Source: CAVXYG01 sp963706835 (GTDB lineage: Bacteria > Actinomycetota > Actinomycetes > S36-B12 > GCA-2699445). Taken from it: a stretch of DNA of 64,000 nucleotides. How positions within the stretch are numbered: the stretch's first letter is position 1; each line of letters begins with the position of its first letter. The DNA lies in contig CAVPOB010000040.1 of NCBI GenBank assembly GCA_963706835.1, forward strand, positions 62,001 through 126,000, written 5' to 3'. The notes under the pieces are model-generated. The model was not told the origin of the DNA. It made no database searches and saw only the letters and a list, made by a program, of their open reading frames with translations. The position numbers and the translations under genes were made by a program. Shown piece by piece: positions 1 through 10,500 of the stretch.

Positions 1-2211
1 TTCTTCTTCTTGCCCATCGCGCGGCGCAGCAGGTCGGCCTTGCCCAAGGAGTAGCCGGCCAGCTTCTGGGCGATCGCCATCACCTGCTCCTGATAGACGA
101 TCAGCTGATGGGTGTCGCCGAGGATCTCCTCCAGCGGCTCGGCGAGCTCCGGGTGCAGCGGCACCGTCGGCTTGCGGTTGTTCTTGCGGTCGGCGTAGTC
201 GTTGTGGGCGTTGGCCCCCATCGGGCCCGGACGGTAGAGGGCGAGTACCGCGGAGATGTCCTCGAAGTTGTCCGGCACCATCGAGCGCAGCAGTTGGCGC
301 ATCGGGCCGCCGTCGAGCTGGAACACGCCGAGGGTGTCACCGCGCGCCAGGAGCTCATAGGTGGGCCGGTCGTCCAGCGGCAACTCTTCCAGGAGCACCT
401 CGTTGCCGGTGTTCGCCGCGATATGGCGCAGGCAGTCGTCGAGCACGGTGAGGTTGCGCAGGCCCAGGAAGTCCATCTTCAGCAGGCCGATGGTTTCGCA
501 GGCGCCCATGTCCCACTGGGTGATGATCGTGCCGTCGTCGCGCCGCCACAGCGGCAGCACGTCCAGCAGCGGCTCTGCGGACAGGATCACACCGGCGGCG
601 TGCACGCCGACCTGTCGCTTCAAGCCCTCCAGCCCGCGCGCCAGGTCGACGATCTGGTGCACGGTCTCATCGCTGTCGTACAACTCGCGGAACTCGCCGG
701 CCTCCGCGTACCGCTTGTGGCCCTTGTCGAAGATGCCTGACAGCGGGATGTCCTTGCCCATCACCGCCGGCGGCATCGCCTTGGTGATCCGGTCGGAGAC
801 GCTGAACGGCAGCCCCAGGACCCGGGCGGAGTCCTTGATCGCGGCCTTCGCCTTGATGGTGCCGTACGTGACGATCTGCGCCACCCGGTCGGATCCGTAC
901 TTGTCGGTGGCGTACTTGATCATCTCGCCGCGCCGACGCTCGTCGAAGTCGATGTCGATGTCGGGCATGGACACCCGCTCGGGGTTCAGGAACCGTTCGA
1001 AGAGCAAGCCGTGCGCCAACGGGTCCAACTCGGTGATGCCCAGGGCCCACGCGATGAGCGCCCCGGCTGCCGAACCGCGCCCGGGACCGACCCGAATCCC
1101 GACGCTCTTGGCGTGGTTGATGAGGTCGGCGACCACCAGGAAGTAGCCGGGGAAGCCCATCTTGGTGATCATCGCCAGTTCGTAGTCCGCCTGGTCGCGG
1201 TGCGCCTGCGGGACCGGGTGCGGGGCGAACCGAGCCGCCAGACCCCGCTCGACCTCCTTGACCAGCCACGATTCCTCGGTCTCGCCGGCCGGCACGGCAA
1301 AGCGCGGCATGAGATCGCGCTTCTCGCCCAGCGTGACGTTGCAGCGCTCGGCGATGAGCAGCGTGTTCTGCAGCGCCTCGGGCATGTGGCCCCACACCTG
1401 CTCCATCTCGGCAGCCGACTTCACATAGAAGTCCTGGGCGTCGAAGCGGAACCGCTTGGGGTCGTCGATGGTCGTCTTGGTGCCGACGCACAGGAAGGCG
1501 TCGTGGACCTTCGCGTCCTCCGGGCTTGACGTAGTGCAGATCGTTGGTGGCCACGAGCGGGAGGTTCAGCCGCTTGGCGATCTCGAGCAACTGGTCGCGG
1601 AACTGCTTCTCGATGGCGATGCCGTGATCCATCAGTTCGCAGAAGTAGTTCTCCTTGCCGAGGATGTCCTGCATGTCGGCGGCCGTGGCCAGAGCCTGGT
1701 CGAAGTTGCCGGCCTGCAGCCAGCGGTTCACCTCCCCCGAGGGGCACCCGGTCGTCCCGATCAGGCCGGTGCCGTACCGCTGCATGAGCTCGCGGTCGAA
1801 CCGGGGGTGGCGGTAGTAGCCCTCGATGCTGGCCAGGCTGGACAGCCGGTACAGGTTGTGCAGGCCCTCGGTGTTGCTGGCCCACAGCGTCATGTGGGTG
1901 TAGGCGAACTTGCCCTTGCCCTCGCTGACCTCGCCAGCACCCTCGTCGTAACCGCCGCCGAAGTCGAAGGCCCGTTTCTCGGTGCGGCCCTGGGGCGCGA
2001 AGTACCCCTCGATGCCGATGATCGGCTTGACGCCGGCCTTGGCCGCGGTGTTGTAGAACTCGAAGGCACCGTACAGGTTGCCGTGGTCGGTGATCGCGAT
2101 CGCGCGCTGCCCGACATCCTTGGTCGCCTCGAACAGGTCCTGCAAGCGCGCAGCACCATCGAGCATCGAGTACTCGGTGTGGACATGGAGATGGACGAAA
2201 TCCCCGCTCAC
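1..2211 (-). CDS. dnaE: DNA polymerase III subunit alpha (DnaE1), 3' end cut by window
   Basis: Replicative polymerase subunit that extends DNA at the fork. The N-terminus has the PHP-domain signature HLHVHTEYSMLDG. After frame correction the text reads on through the polymerase core (PDIDIDFDERRR, GVFQLDG) to RAMGKKK at base 1, where the window ends. I chose a GTG start at 2211 because GGGAGGGG lies 5 bases upstream and the protein then begins just before the PHP motif; an in-frame ATG at 2238 lacks such a site. One extra base near 1520 shifts the frame after DLHYVKP. Removing it restores EDAKVHD. This is an essential gene, so the shift is most likely a sequence error. It is the most 3' gene seen of the rluD-lspA side of the cluster. 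Confidence 0.95.
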
Positions 2212-2328
2212 GGTTTCCCCTCCCAGGCGTTCGGCCAACGACGTCCGCGCAACGATGGCGCGAGCCGGGCTTGCGGCCCGCCCGCACTGCCGTTGGGGGA
2301 AGCGTGCAACGGACGCGACCCGACAACC

Positions 2329-2780
2329 CTAACCCCAGCCCTCGGCGCAGATGCGCTGCCCATGCGGGGCGCCGGGGTGTCGTCCGGTCAAACCGCCGGC
2401 CGCGCTGCCAGCCACAGGCTCGCAGCCTCCGGTCCCCTCACGCAGGATTCGGCGCTTCCGGGCGGCCAGCGGCAGTAGGACCCCGAGAGTGAGCAGTGTC
2501 GCCGCGGCGAACAGCGAGGTCCTGACCGCGGTCGCCCCGGTCTCCGGCGTTGTGGGCCGTTCCGGCGGTGGGGGCCGGCGGTGGGCGGTTCCGGCGGCCC
2601 CGGCGGCGGTAGTGTGGTGGGCGGGGTGAAGGTGTTCGTGGCTGTGATCGCGGCGACCTCGTCGGCGGTGCCCGCCGGCTCGAACGGCGCACCCGGCCCT
2701 TCCACCACCTTGCTCACCGCGAAGGACTCCGCGGCGTAGGTGCTCGAGACGACTGCGGCGTCTCCCGCCACCGTTGCGCT
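2329..2780 (-). pseudogene. remnant of a sortase-type cell-wall surface protein
   Basis: This minus-strand stretch codes for a short piece resembling the end of a DUF5979/SpaA-like surface domain (SKVVEGPG... ITATNTFTP), then a proline-rich linker. After a frame change near 2560-2620 comes PTTPETGA, a hydrophobic stretch (SLFAAATLLTLGVLLPLAA) and the basic tail RKRR. That order (LPxTG-like motif, membrane segment, positive tail) is the sortase-anchoring signal. The motif is not a canonical LPxTG, and about 40 residues follow the basic tail before the stop. No N-terminal part exists: the coding text breaks off where composite repeat A begins (about 2784). I read it as a decayed or truncated gene. 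A frameshifted small surface protein is the alternative. Confidence 0.4.
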
Positions 2781-2783
2781 GCT

Positions 2784-3148
2784 GGGTTGCACCGCCGGAG
2801 GACGTCGGCAATCGGCGCGGGGGCGGAATCGGGCGGTATGCGGGGCAGGGCTGCACCCGGCGCAGGGGTTTGCACTCGGCGCGGGGGCGGAATCGGGCGG
2901 ATCGGGGCGCAGAACCTCCATCCCGGGTGCAGACCCCCGAACCGGGTGCACAGTCGCTCCGCCGGACGTGACCTCAGCCCTCGTATGAGCCCGGCAGCGC
3001 CGTGTACGGCTCACGGTGCCCGTGTCGCTGCAGGAGCGGCGAAGCCATCCACCCCCGTGCAGCGGTGCCCGCGCCTAGCCAGCCCACGCCCAGCCCAGTA
3101 AAGCCGGAGCCGCAGCCCCAGCCGCACGCCCTGGATTGGGATGAGGCC
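2784..3148 (+). repeat. composite 63-bp-type repeat element, copy A
   Basis: The shortest of five related elements. A degenerate half unit (about 2784-2850) is followed by one forward unit at 2851 (TGCACCCG box, then a TGCACTCG box 19 bases on) and one reverse unit (CGGGTGCA boxes, 2923-2950). The right flank (about 3000-3148) resembles the right flank of copy B and ends CCCTGGATTGGGATGAG, close to the CTGGATTGCGAGGAG end of B. I see no copy of the other conserved flank; a surface-protein remnant lies on that side. It sits between dnaE and rluD, both on the minus strand, and carries no convincing gene. Confidence 0.75.
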
Positions 3149-3215
3149 GTTGGGCTCGATGGTGCGGCGTTGCCCTTCGACACCGGCCGCCGCCGGCCCG
3201 CGAAGCGCAGCGTCG

Positions 3216-4146
3216 CTAGGCCCAGGAAAGGATGCGCGACAGCGCCTCCGCCAGGTCATCGGGGTACTGGCTGCGGAACGTCATCCGCCGGCCCGTGGAC
3301 GGGTGGTCGAGCGTGAGCGCGACGGCGTGCAGCCACTGCCGCTGCAGGTCAAGCCTGCCGGCCAGGACCGGGTCGGCGCCGTAGGTCAGATCACCCACGC
3401 ACGGGTGGCGCAGTGCTGCCATATGGACGCGGATCTGATGCGTTCGGCCGGTCTCCAAGTGGATCTCCAGCAGCGAGGCGTACCGATGCGCCTCCAGGGT
3501 CCGGTAGTGGGTCACGCTCGGTCGGCCGTCGGCGGTGACTGCCCACTTGTAGTCGTGCGCGGGATGCCGGCCGATGGGGGCGTCGATGGTGCCGGATGTG
3601 GGGTCGGGGTGGCCCTGTACCAATGCGTGGTAGACCTTCGTCACCGTCCGCTCGCGGAACTGCCGTTTGAGGTCGGCATACGCCTGTTCGCTCTTGGCGA
3701 CCACCATGACGCCGGAAGTGCCGACATCGAGACGGTGCACGACTCCCTGCCGTTCGGCTGCGCCCGAGGTCGCGACGCGGTAGCCGGCGGCAGCCAGCCC
3801 GCCGATGACGGTCGGCCCGGTCCACCCCGGACTGGGATGGGCCGCCACGCCGACCGGCTTCTCGACCACGACCATCTCGGCGTCGTCGTGCAGGATATGC
3901 ATCCCGGGAACCGGTTCGGGGGCACTGCTGGGTGGTGGGCCGCTCGTCGGCCATCTCGATTTCGAGCAGGGCATCGGAGGGCAGCCGGAAGGATCGTGCC
4001 ACCGGCGCCCCCGCGACCCGGACCGATCCGGCATCGACGAGGTCTGCCGCTTTCGTGCGGGAGAGCCCGGTGAGCCGTGCCACGGCAGCGTCGGCCCGTT
4101 CCCCCACCAGTCCGTCCGGGACGGGCAGCATCCGGACCTGCGTCAT
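3216..4146 (-). CDS. rluD: RluA/RluD-family 23S rRNA pseudouridine synthase (one frameshift)
   Basis: Isomerises uridines in rRNA to pseudouridine. The N-terminal S4 RNA-binding domain (GERADAAVARLTGLSRTKAADLVDAG) lies in one frame and the catalytic domain in another. The catalytic part shows HRLDVGTSGVMVVAK with the catalytic Asp, then LETGRTHQIRVH near the C-terminus. The frame changes near 3930, at the linker after MADERPTTQQ, so about one base is missing. The ATG start at 4146 overlaps the lspA stop by four bases (ATGA), as expected for translational coupling. About 309 residues after correction, normal for the family. Which uridine is modified cannot be told from the sequence. Confidence 0.9.
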
Positions 4147-4676
4147 GGGGCGCCCGATGCCTCGCCGCCGACCGGAACGGCATCGCCCTCCTGCTTGCCC
4201 GCCCGCCCGTAGTCGACACCGAGCAGGGACAGCGCCACGGCGAGCACGGCGCCTGCGACAACTGCCATATCGGCGACGTTGAACACCGGCCAGTTGGGCA
4301 CCGCGATGAAGTCCACAACATGCCCCTGACCGATGCCGGGCTCGCGGATCAGGCGGTCGATGAAGTTGCCCAGGCCGCCCCCGAGGACGAGGCCGAGCGC
4401 CACCGCCCACCACATGTTGACCACTCGGCGCATCAGCACCAGGATCGCGACGATCACGACGGCAGAGAAGATGGTGAAGATCCAGGCATTGCCGCGGCCG
4501 AGCGAGAAGGCCGCACCGGAGTTGGTGGCGAAGGACCACTGCAGCCAGTCGCCGAGCACTTCGACCGGAGGCTGGCCCCGCAGGTCGGCAAGGGCCCAGG
4601 CTTTGGTGAGCTGGTCGATCACCACGACCGCCGCCGCAATCCCGAGCAGAGTGATTGCTGCTGAGCGGCGGGCCAT
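4143..4676 (-). CDS. lspA: Lipoprotein signal peptidase (signal peptidase II)
   Basis: Membrane aspartyl protease that removes signal peptides from prolipoproteins after lipid attachment. 177 residues with four membrane segments. The two catalytic aspartates are in GNFIDRL (D107) and VFNVADMAV (D136), and the conserved TNSGAAFSLG loop is at 51-60. It overlaps rluD by four bases, and the DksA-like gene ends 56 bases upstream, so the three are probably one minus-strand operon. A short hydrophilic C-terminal tail (about residues 155-177) is typical of actinobacterial LspA. Confidence 0.95.
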   Translation of the reverse strand: MARRSAAITLLGIAAAVVVIDQLTKAWALADLRGQPPVEVLGDWLQWSFATNSGAAFSLGRGNAWIFTIFSAVVIVAILVLMRRVVNMWWAVALGLVLGGGLGNFIDRLIREPGIGQGHVVDFIAVPNWPVFNVADMAVVAGAVLAVALSLLGVDYGRAGKQEGDAVPVGGEASGAP

Positions 4677-4732
4677 GATCTCAGCGTATGCCGTGGCGCA
4701 TCGCTGCCCAACTCGCGCCGGTCAGCAGCCGA

Positions 4733-5876
4733 TCAGCGCCGCTCCTCGCGCTCCTTGCACGACAGGCACAGCGTAGCCCTGGGAAAGGCCATCAGCCGCA
4801 GCTTGCCGATGGGTTTGCCGCAGTTCTCGCACCAGCCGTAGGTACCGCGGACCATGCGCCGACGAGCCCGGTCGACCTGCTCCAGCATCTCCACGCTGTT
4901 CGCGGCCAGAGAGATCTCCTGTTCGCGCTCGAGGGTCCGGCTGCCGGCGTCGGCCTGATCGTCGCCAGAGCCGTCGCCCGCGTCACGCAGCATCTCCGCC
5001 AACTGGTCGTCCGCGTCGGCGATCTCCTCGATCAGGCGCTCCCGCTCGCGTTGCAGTTCGGCCTGCACCTCCGCGATCTCATCATCGGTCCACGGGTCCT
5101 CGCCGGGTCGCACCGGAATCGCGCCGAGTTCGGTGCCGGCAGCGTCGGGCGCAGTCGCGGACGCCGTGGTCTCGACTGGCGACGCGTCGGGGGCCGTTGC
5201 ACTGGCGGCATCTGATCCGGTCGGCCCATCGGCGGCCGGTGCAGTGGTCGCACGCTTCTGGGCCGACGGCTTCTTGGCTGTGGGCTCGGTCACTGCTGTC
5301 TTCCTCACGGCCGCCTTCTTCGTCGCGGTCTTCTTCGCAGTTGTCTTCGTGGCCGCCGTCTTCTTCGCGGCGGTCTTCGTCGCCGCGGTCTTCTTCGCCG
5401 CCGTCTTCTTCGCCGCTGTCTTCTTCGCGGCGGTCTTCTTCGCAGTCGTCTTCGTGGCCGCGGTCTTCTTCGCAGCCGTCTTCTTCGCGGCGGTCTTCTT
5501 CGCAGTCGGGGTCTCGGCTGCCGTCTTCTCTGCCGTGGAACCTTCGGTCCGGCCATCGGCTCTCGCTGCCGCCGCCCCGGACTCCGCTGGCACCTTCTCC
5601 GGTTTCGCGACAGTTGCCTTCTTCGGCGCCGACTTCCTTGGCCGCGGGCTCGCCAGAGGAGCTCGGGTTCACCGCCGAACCCATGGTCACGAAGGGTTCC
5701 TCCGCGGAGGGCGGCTGCGAAGCGGCCGCCGCCACGCGCCGCGCAATCCGATCCGCGCCGGGGTCGGGAGCCAGCCACTCGTCGAATCCGGTGTCCGCCC
5801 TGCCGAGCCCCGGCACTCGGTCGGACAGGGCCCTCGTCGCCGCATCGAATGCGCCGCGCAGTCCACGCCGTGCCAT
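4733..5876 (-). CDS. TraR/DksA zinc-finger protein with lysine/alanine-rich H1-like tail (one frameshift)
   Basis: The C-terminal ~110 residues are a DksA/TraR-type domain: a helical hairpin (DDEIAEVQAELQRERERLIEEI) followed by a four-cysteine zinc finger (CENCGKP... CLSC). DksA-type proteins bind RNA polymerase through the secondary channel. Before it lies a low-complexity tract of about 16 pentads of the AAKKT/AATKT kind, like the tails of histone H1 or mycobacterial HupB, suggesting DNA or RNA binding. The start at 5876 (MARRGLRGAFDAATRAL) has GGGAGAG just upstream and gives a folded N-terminal segment. A single extra base near 5630 then shifts the frame, and removing it gives VGAKKATVAKPEKVPAESG. 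About 380 residues after correction. Long K/A tails are known in actinobacterial members of this family. The function of this protein is inferred only. Confidence 0.85.
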
Positions 5877-6083
5877 TGCTCTCCCGCCCGCCTCGCGCCG
5901 CAGACGTCCGATGACGACACGGCGAACCTCGCGGCCACCGACCCCCGCCGCGGAACAGCCGCCTTCCGCGAGAACTTAGCCGATCATGCCCACTCGACGG
6001 CCCATTGCGGGCGGCGCGTCGCGCGCGGGCTAGTGCGGGACGGCTTGTGTGGGGGACAATCGAGGCAACCCGAACGGAGAGCA

Positions 6084-7049
6084 TTGGAAACGCTGCAGTT
6101 CACCCTCCCCGCTGCCGGCTGGTACCGCGACCCCTATGATCCGTCCCGCCTGCGGTGGTGGGACGGCCGGAAATGGACCGCCTATGTTGCGCCGCTGCCG
6201 ACGCAGCGGCCGGTCCGGCGGCGCTCCCCCTTCACCCGCGCCGTGGCAACGCTCCTTGTGCTCGGGCTCACCGCGGCGCTCATCTTGTCGCTCTTTTCGT
6301 GGTCCGGCGGGACCTTGGACATCCCTCGGCCCGACTTCGGCGGGGAGCCGCTCGGCCAGTTTCCGCCGCCCGGCAGTGCGCCGCAGCAGCCCCCCGAGAC
6401 CTCCGTCCCCGCGACCGACCTGTCCGCTGCCTACGCGGCCTCAGTGACCGTGGAGGCAAGCTGTGGCGCGGGGTGCGTCGGCATCGGCGGCGGCGTTGCC
6501 GTCGGCCCCGACACGGTGCTCACCGCTGCCCACGTGGTCGAGGAGAGCAGGGTGGTCGGCGTGCGCGACGCGGACGGCACTGCCCGCGGCGCGGCTGTGA
6601 TCGCCACCGACACCAGCCGGGATCTCGCCCTGCTGCACGTCGATCCGCACGGACTGCCCTATGTCTCGGTCCGCAACGCTGCGGCCGTGATCGGGGAAGA
6701 GGCGCACGTGGTCGGCTCACCGGGCGGCACGCGCCGCATCTCCCATGGCATCGTCACCGATGTCCTCGATCTGGAGCGCGACGGCGTCACGGAAGTGCAG
6801 ACCAACGCCGACATCGACCAGGGCAACAGCGGCGGACCGCTGCTGGACGCCAATGGGCAACTGCTGGGCATCGTGGTCGCCGAGCACGAGCGCGACGATT
6901 CCATCGGCTGGGCGACTTCTGGTGCGGATGTGGCGCAGTTCCTGGCGGCGGCGCCGTCGCCCAGCAGCAGCGCGCCCGCCCCTTCGGCCGATGTGGAGGG
7001 TCAGTATCGCGACCTGTTGGAGGACCTGCTCGGCGGCTGGCTCGACTAG
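6084..7049 (+). CDS. Membrane-anchored trypsin-like (HtrA-type) serine protease with N-terminal DUF2510
   Basis: 321 residues. Residues 8-32 form a DUF2510 module (AGWYRDPYDPSRLRWWDG). A membrane segment follows at about 53-71 and a proline-rich linker at about 90-110. The protease domain carries the catalytic triad H150 (TAAHVV), D180 (SRDLALL) and S249 (GNSGGPL). Cysteines 127 and 131 could form a disulphide outside the cell. No PDZ domain follows, unlike classical DegP. I chose the TTG at 6084 because GGAGA lies just upstream and the DUF2510 module then starts at once; the frame is open further upstream but has no gene-like content. Likely an extracytoplasmic quality-control or processing protease. 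It is divergent from the DksA-like gene, with a 207-bp gap between them in which I see no clear promoter. Confidence 0.88.
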   Translation: METLQFTLPAAGWYRDPYDPSRLRWWDGRKWTAYVAPLPTQRPVRRRSPFTRAVATLLVLGLTAALILSLFSWSGGTLDIPRPDFGGEPLGQFPPPGSAPQQPPETSVPATDLSAAYAASVTVEASCGAGCVGIGGGVAVGPDTVLTAAHVVEESRVVGVRDADGTARGAAVIATDTSRDLALLHVDPHGLPYVSVRNAAAVIGEEAHVVGSPGGTRRISHGIVTDVLDLERDGVTEVQTNADIDQGNSGGPLLDANGQLLGIVVAEHERDDSIGWATSGADVAQFLAAAPSPSSSAPAPSADVEGQYRDLLEDLLGGWLD

Positions 7050-7239
7050 CGATCGATCCTCGCCCGCGGCGCTGCTGACTCCACGGGACGCGCCATCGTG
7101 CGCCGGCCCAGCATGTCGGGGCGGTGGCCGCGACGCCCGGGGACCTTTCCGCGACGCCCGAGATTGCGTCGTATCGACGGCGACCCTCCGAACGGCCCGT
7201 GACTGCGCCGAAGCATCCGATTCGGGGGATCCGCTCCGG

Positions 7240-7530
7240 TGCCGCTACCCTGGTCTCGCCCGCACGGCGATGACGGGGACGTCATGTTCGAAGCGGCCGG
7301 CAGCAGCGAACCGGGGATGGTGCAAGCCCGGTGCCGGTCCGGACACGGCCATCACCCCACCAGCTGCCGGAAGAACGGTGGGCGCCGAGCCGCAGGGCCT
7401 CGGCGTCGACCCAGTAGAACCGGCCACGGGCAGCCAACGAGAGGCTCGGCGCCGCCGGGCAAGGAGGGTGGGACCGCGGGCCGCACGGCTCGTCCCTCCA
7501 GCACCAGATCAGCAGCTGGCTCGGAGGTTG
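7240..7530 (+). promoter_or_regulatory. Translational T-box riboswitch controlling ileS
   Basis: Leader that senses uncharged isoleucine tRNA. The T-box bulge AGGGTGGGACCGCGG is at 7465-7479. A stem-I-like helix pairs GGCAGC (about 7300) with GCTGCC (7363-7368) and places an isoleucine ATC triplet at 7351-7353 in its inner loop as the likely specifier. GGAGGG (7464-7469) can pair with CCCTCC (7494-7499). Alternatively CCTCC (7495-7499) can pair with the ileS ribosome-binding site GGAGG (7524-7528) in a hairpin whose inner stem is CCAG/CTGG. These two folds exclude each other, so control is probably at translation start. Actinobacterial ileS leaders of this kind are known. The bases from 7050 to 7240 show nothing I can name. 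Confidence 0.85.
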
Positions 7531-7534
7531 GCCG

Positions 7535-10500
7535 ATGTATCGTCCGGTTCCCGCACGCATCGATCTGCCCGCGATGGAGCGGGAGATCATCGCCTGGTGG
7601 CAGGAGCACGACATCTTCCACCGAAGCCTGGCCGCGAGCGCGGGCAAGCCGATGTGGGTGTTCTACGAGGGTCCGCCCACTGCCAACGGCACGCCGGGCA
7701 CGCACCACGTCGAGGCGCGGGTGTTCAAGGACGTGTTCCCGCGCTTCAAGACGATGCAGGGCTATCACGTGCCGCGCAAGGCCGGGTGGGACTGCCATGG
7801 CCTGCCGGTGGAGCTAGCGGTGGAGAAGCAACTGGGCTTCACCGGCAAGCAGGACATCGAGGCCTTCGGCATCGAGGCCTTCAACGCCAAGTGCCGCGAG
7901 TCGGTGCACGCGCATGTCGACGAGTTCGCGGTCATGACGCAGCGCATGGGCTATTGGGTGGACATGGACCAGGCGTACTGGACCATGAACCCCGCCTATG
8001 TCGAGAGCGTCTGGTGGTCCCTGCAGCAGATCTTCAATGCCGGCCTGCTGGTGCAGGACCACCGGGTCACGCCCTACTGCCCGCGCTGCGGGACCGGGTT
8101 GAGCGACCACGAGATCGCCCAGGGCTACGAGACGGTCGTCGATCCGTCGGTCTTCGTCCGCTTCCCGGTCACCGGTGGTGCGCTGCTGGACCGCTACCCG
8201 GGCCTGACGCTGCTGGTCTGGACGACGACGCCCTGGACCCTGGTGTCCAACACCGCCGTCGCGGTCAACCCGAAGGCCGACTACGTGGTCGCCCGCAGCC
8301 GCGGGGAGACGTTCCTGGTCGCGCATGACCTGCTCATCGCCACCCTCGGCGAGGAGGCGGAGGTGCTGCAGACCCTGCCCGGCGCTGAGCTGGAGCGGCT
8401 GCCGTACCGGCGGCCCTTTGACCTGGTGGAGATCCCGGATGCCCATTACGTCGTGCTGGGCGAGTACGTGACCACCGACGACGGTACCGGCCTGGTGCAT
8501 CAGGCCCCGGCCTTCGGCGCCGACGACCTCGCGGTGTGCAGGGCCTACGACATGCCGGTGGTCAACCCGGTCGCCGCGGACGGCCACTTCGCCCCCGAGG
8601 TCGGCCTGGTCGGCGGCATGTTCTTCAAGAAGGCCGATGAGACGCTCGTCGCCGATCTGCAGCAGCGCGGGCTGCTGTTCGCCCACGTGCCCTACGAACA
8701 CGCCTACCCGCACTGCTGGCGCTGCCACACGCCGCTGATCTACTACGCCCAGCCGTCCTGGTACATCCGCACCACCGAGATCAAGGACCGATTGCTGGCC
8801 CAGAACGAGGGCACCAACTGGTTCCCGGCCACCATCCAGTGGGGTCGCTACGGCGACTGGCTGCACAACAACATCGACTGGGCCCTGTCCCGGGATCGCT
8901 ACTGGGGGACGCCGCTGCCCATCTGGCGCTGCGACGAGGACCACTTGACGGCCATCGGCTCGTTGGCCGAGCTCGGCGAGTTGGCCGGGCGCGACCTCAC
9001 CGGCTTCGACCCGCACCGGCCCTACGTGGACGACATCACCTTCCCCTGCCCCACGTGCCAGGCGGAGTCGCGCCGCGTGCCGGAGGTCATCGACTGCTGG
9101 TACGACTCCGGCGCCATGCCGTTCGCGCAGTTCGGCTACCCGCACCGGGGGGCGGAGGACTTCGACGCCCAGTACCCGGCGGACTTCATCTGCGAAGCCA
9201 TCGACCAGACCCGGGGGTGGTTCTACACGCTGATGGCCGTCGGGACGCTGGTCTTCGACCAGAGCGCCTACCGCAACGTCGTCTGCCTCGGTCACATCCT
9301 CGACGAGGACGGCCGAAAGATGAGCAAGCACCTCGGCAACGTCCTGGAGCCGGTGCCGCTGATGGACGCCCACGGCGCCGATGCGGTGCGCTGGTTCATG
9401 CTCGCCGCGGGCTCGCCGTGGCAGGCGCGCAGGGTCGGTCACCAGGCCATCGAGGAGGTCGCGCGCAAGACCCTGCTCACCTACTGGAACACCGTCTCGT
9501 TCCAGTCGCTGTATGCAAGGGCCGCAGACTGGAGCCCCGGGGCCGCGGTCGGCGAGCGGACCGACCTGGACCGTTGGCTGCTGTCGCAGGCCCAGGTGCT
9601 GGTGCGCGACGTCACCGAGGCCCTGGAGCGCTTCGACACCCAGCGTGCCGGTCGGGCGCTGGCCGCCTTCGTCGACGAGACGTCGAACTGGTACGTGCGC
9701 CGGTCCCGGAGGCGGTTCTGGGAGGGCGATCCGGCGGCGCTGGCTACGTTGCACGAGGCGCTGCGCATCATGACCCTCGCCATGGCCCCGTTCACGCCAT
9801 TCATCACCGAGCAGGTCTGGCAGAGCCTGTTCGCGGGCGTCGAAGGGGAACCGGAGTCGGTGCACTTGGCGTCGTGGCCCACGTTGGAAGAGTCGCTCAT
9901 CGACGGCGACCTCGGCGCCGACATGGCCATGGTCCGCCGCGTGGTCGAACTCGGCAGGGCCGCCCGGGCCAGTTCCGGGGTGCGCAACCGCCAGCCGCTG
10001 GCCGCGTGCCTGGTGGCGGGGGCACGTTGGGCCCGCCTGTCGCAGCAGCTGCGCGACGAGATCGCCGAGGAGCTCAACGTGCAGCGGGTGATCGGTCTGG
10101 CCGATCACGCGGGCGACTTGGTCGATGTGCAGGTCAAAGCGAACTTCCGCGCGTTGGGCAAGCGGTTCGCCAAGCAGACGCCGCTGGTGGCCAAGGGCAT
10201 CGCGCAGGCCGATGGCGCGGCGCTGGCCGCCGAGGTGCGCGGGGCCGGCAGCGCCACGCTGGAGGTTGCGGAGGTGGGGCAGGTGACGCTCACCGCTGAC
10301 GATCTCATCATCACCGAGACCCCCCGGGAGGGCTGGACCGTCGCCGCAGAGAGCGGCGACACCGTGGCGCTGGACCTCCACCTCACCGACGAACTGGTGC
10401 GGGCCGGCCTGGCCCGGGAAGTCACCCGGTTCCTGCAGGAGACGCGCAAGCAGGCCGGCCTGGAGATCACTGATCGCATCGATGTGGTGTGGTCCAGCGA

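Noticed and set aside
1510..1530. Programmed frameshift in dnaE
   Set aside because: One extra base in CTCCGGG breaks a conserved motif; no slippery site or downstream structure is needed, and unrelated genes show the same kind of error.
5133..6083. N-terminal extension of the HtrA-like protease reading through the DksA gene
   Set aside because: The text is the antisense of the lysine/alanine tract (runs of F, V and A). The DUF2510 module with a ribosome-binding site sets the real start at 6084.
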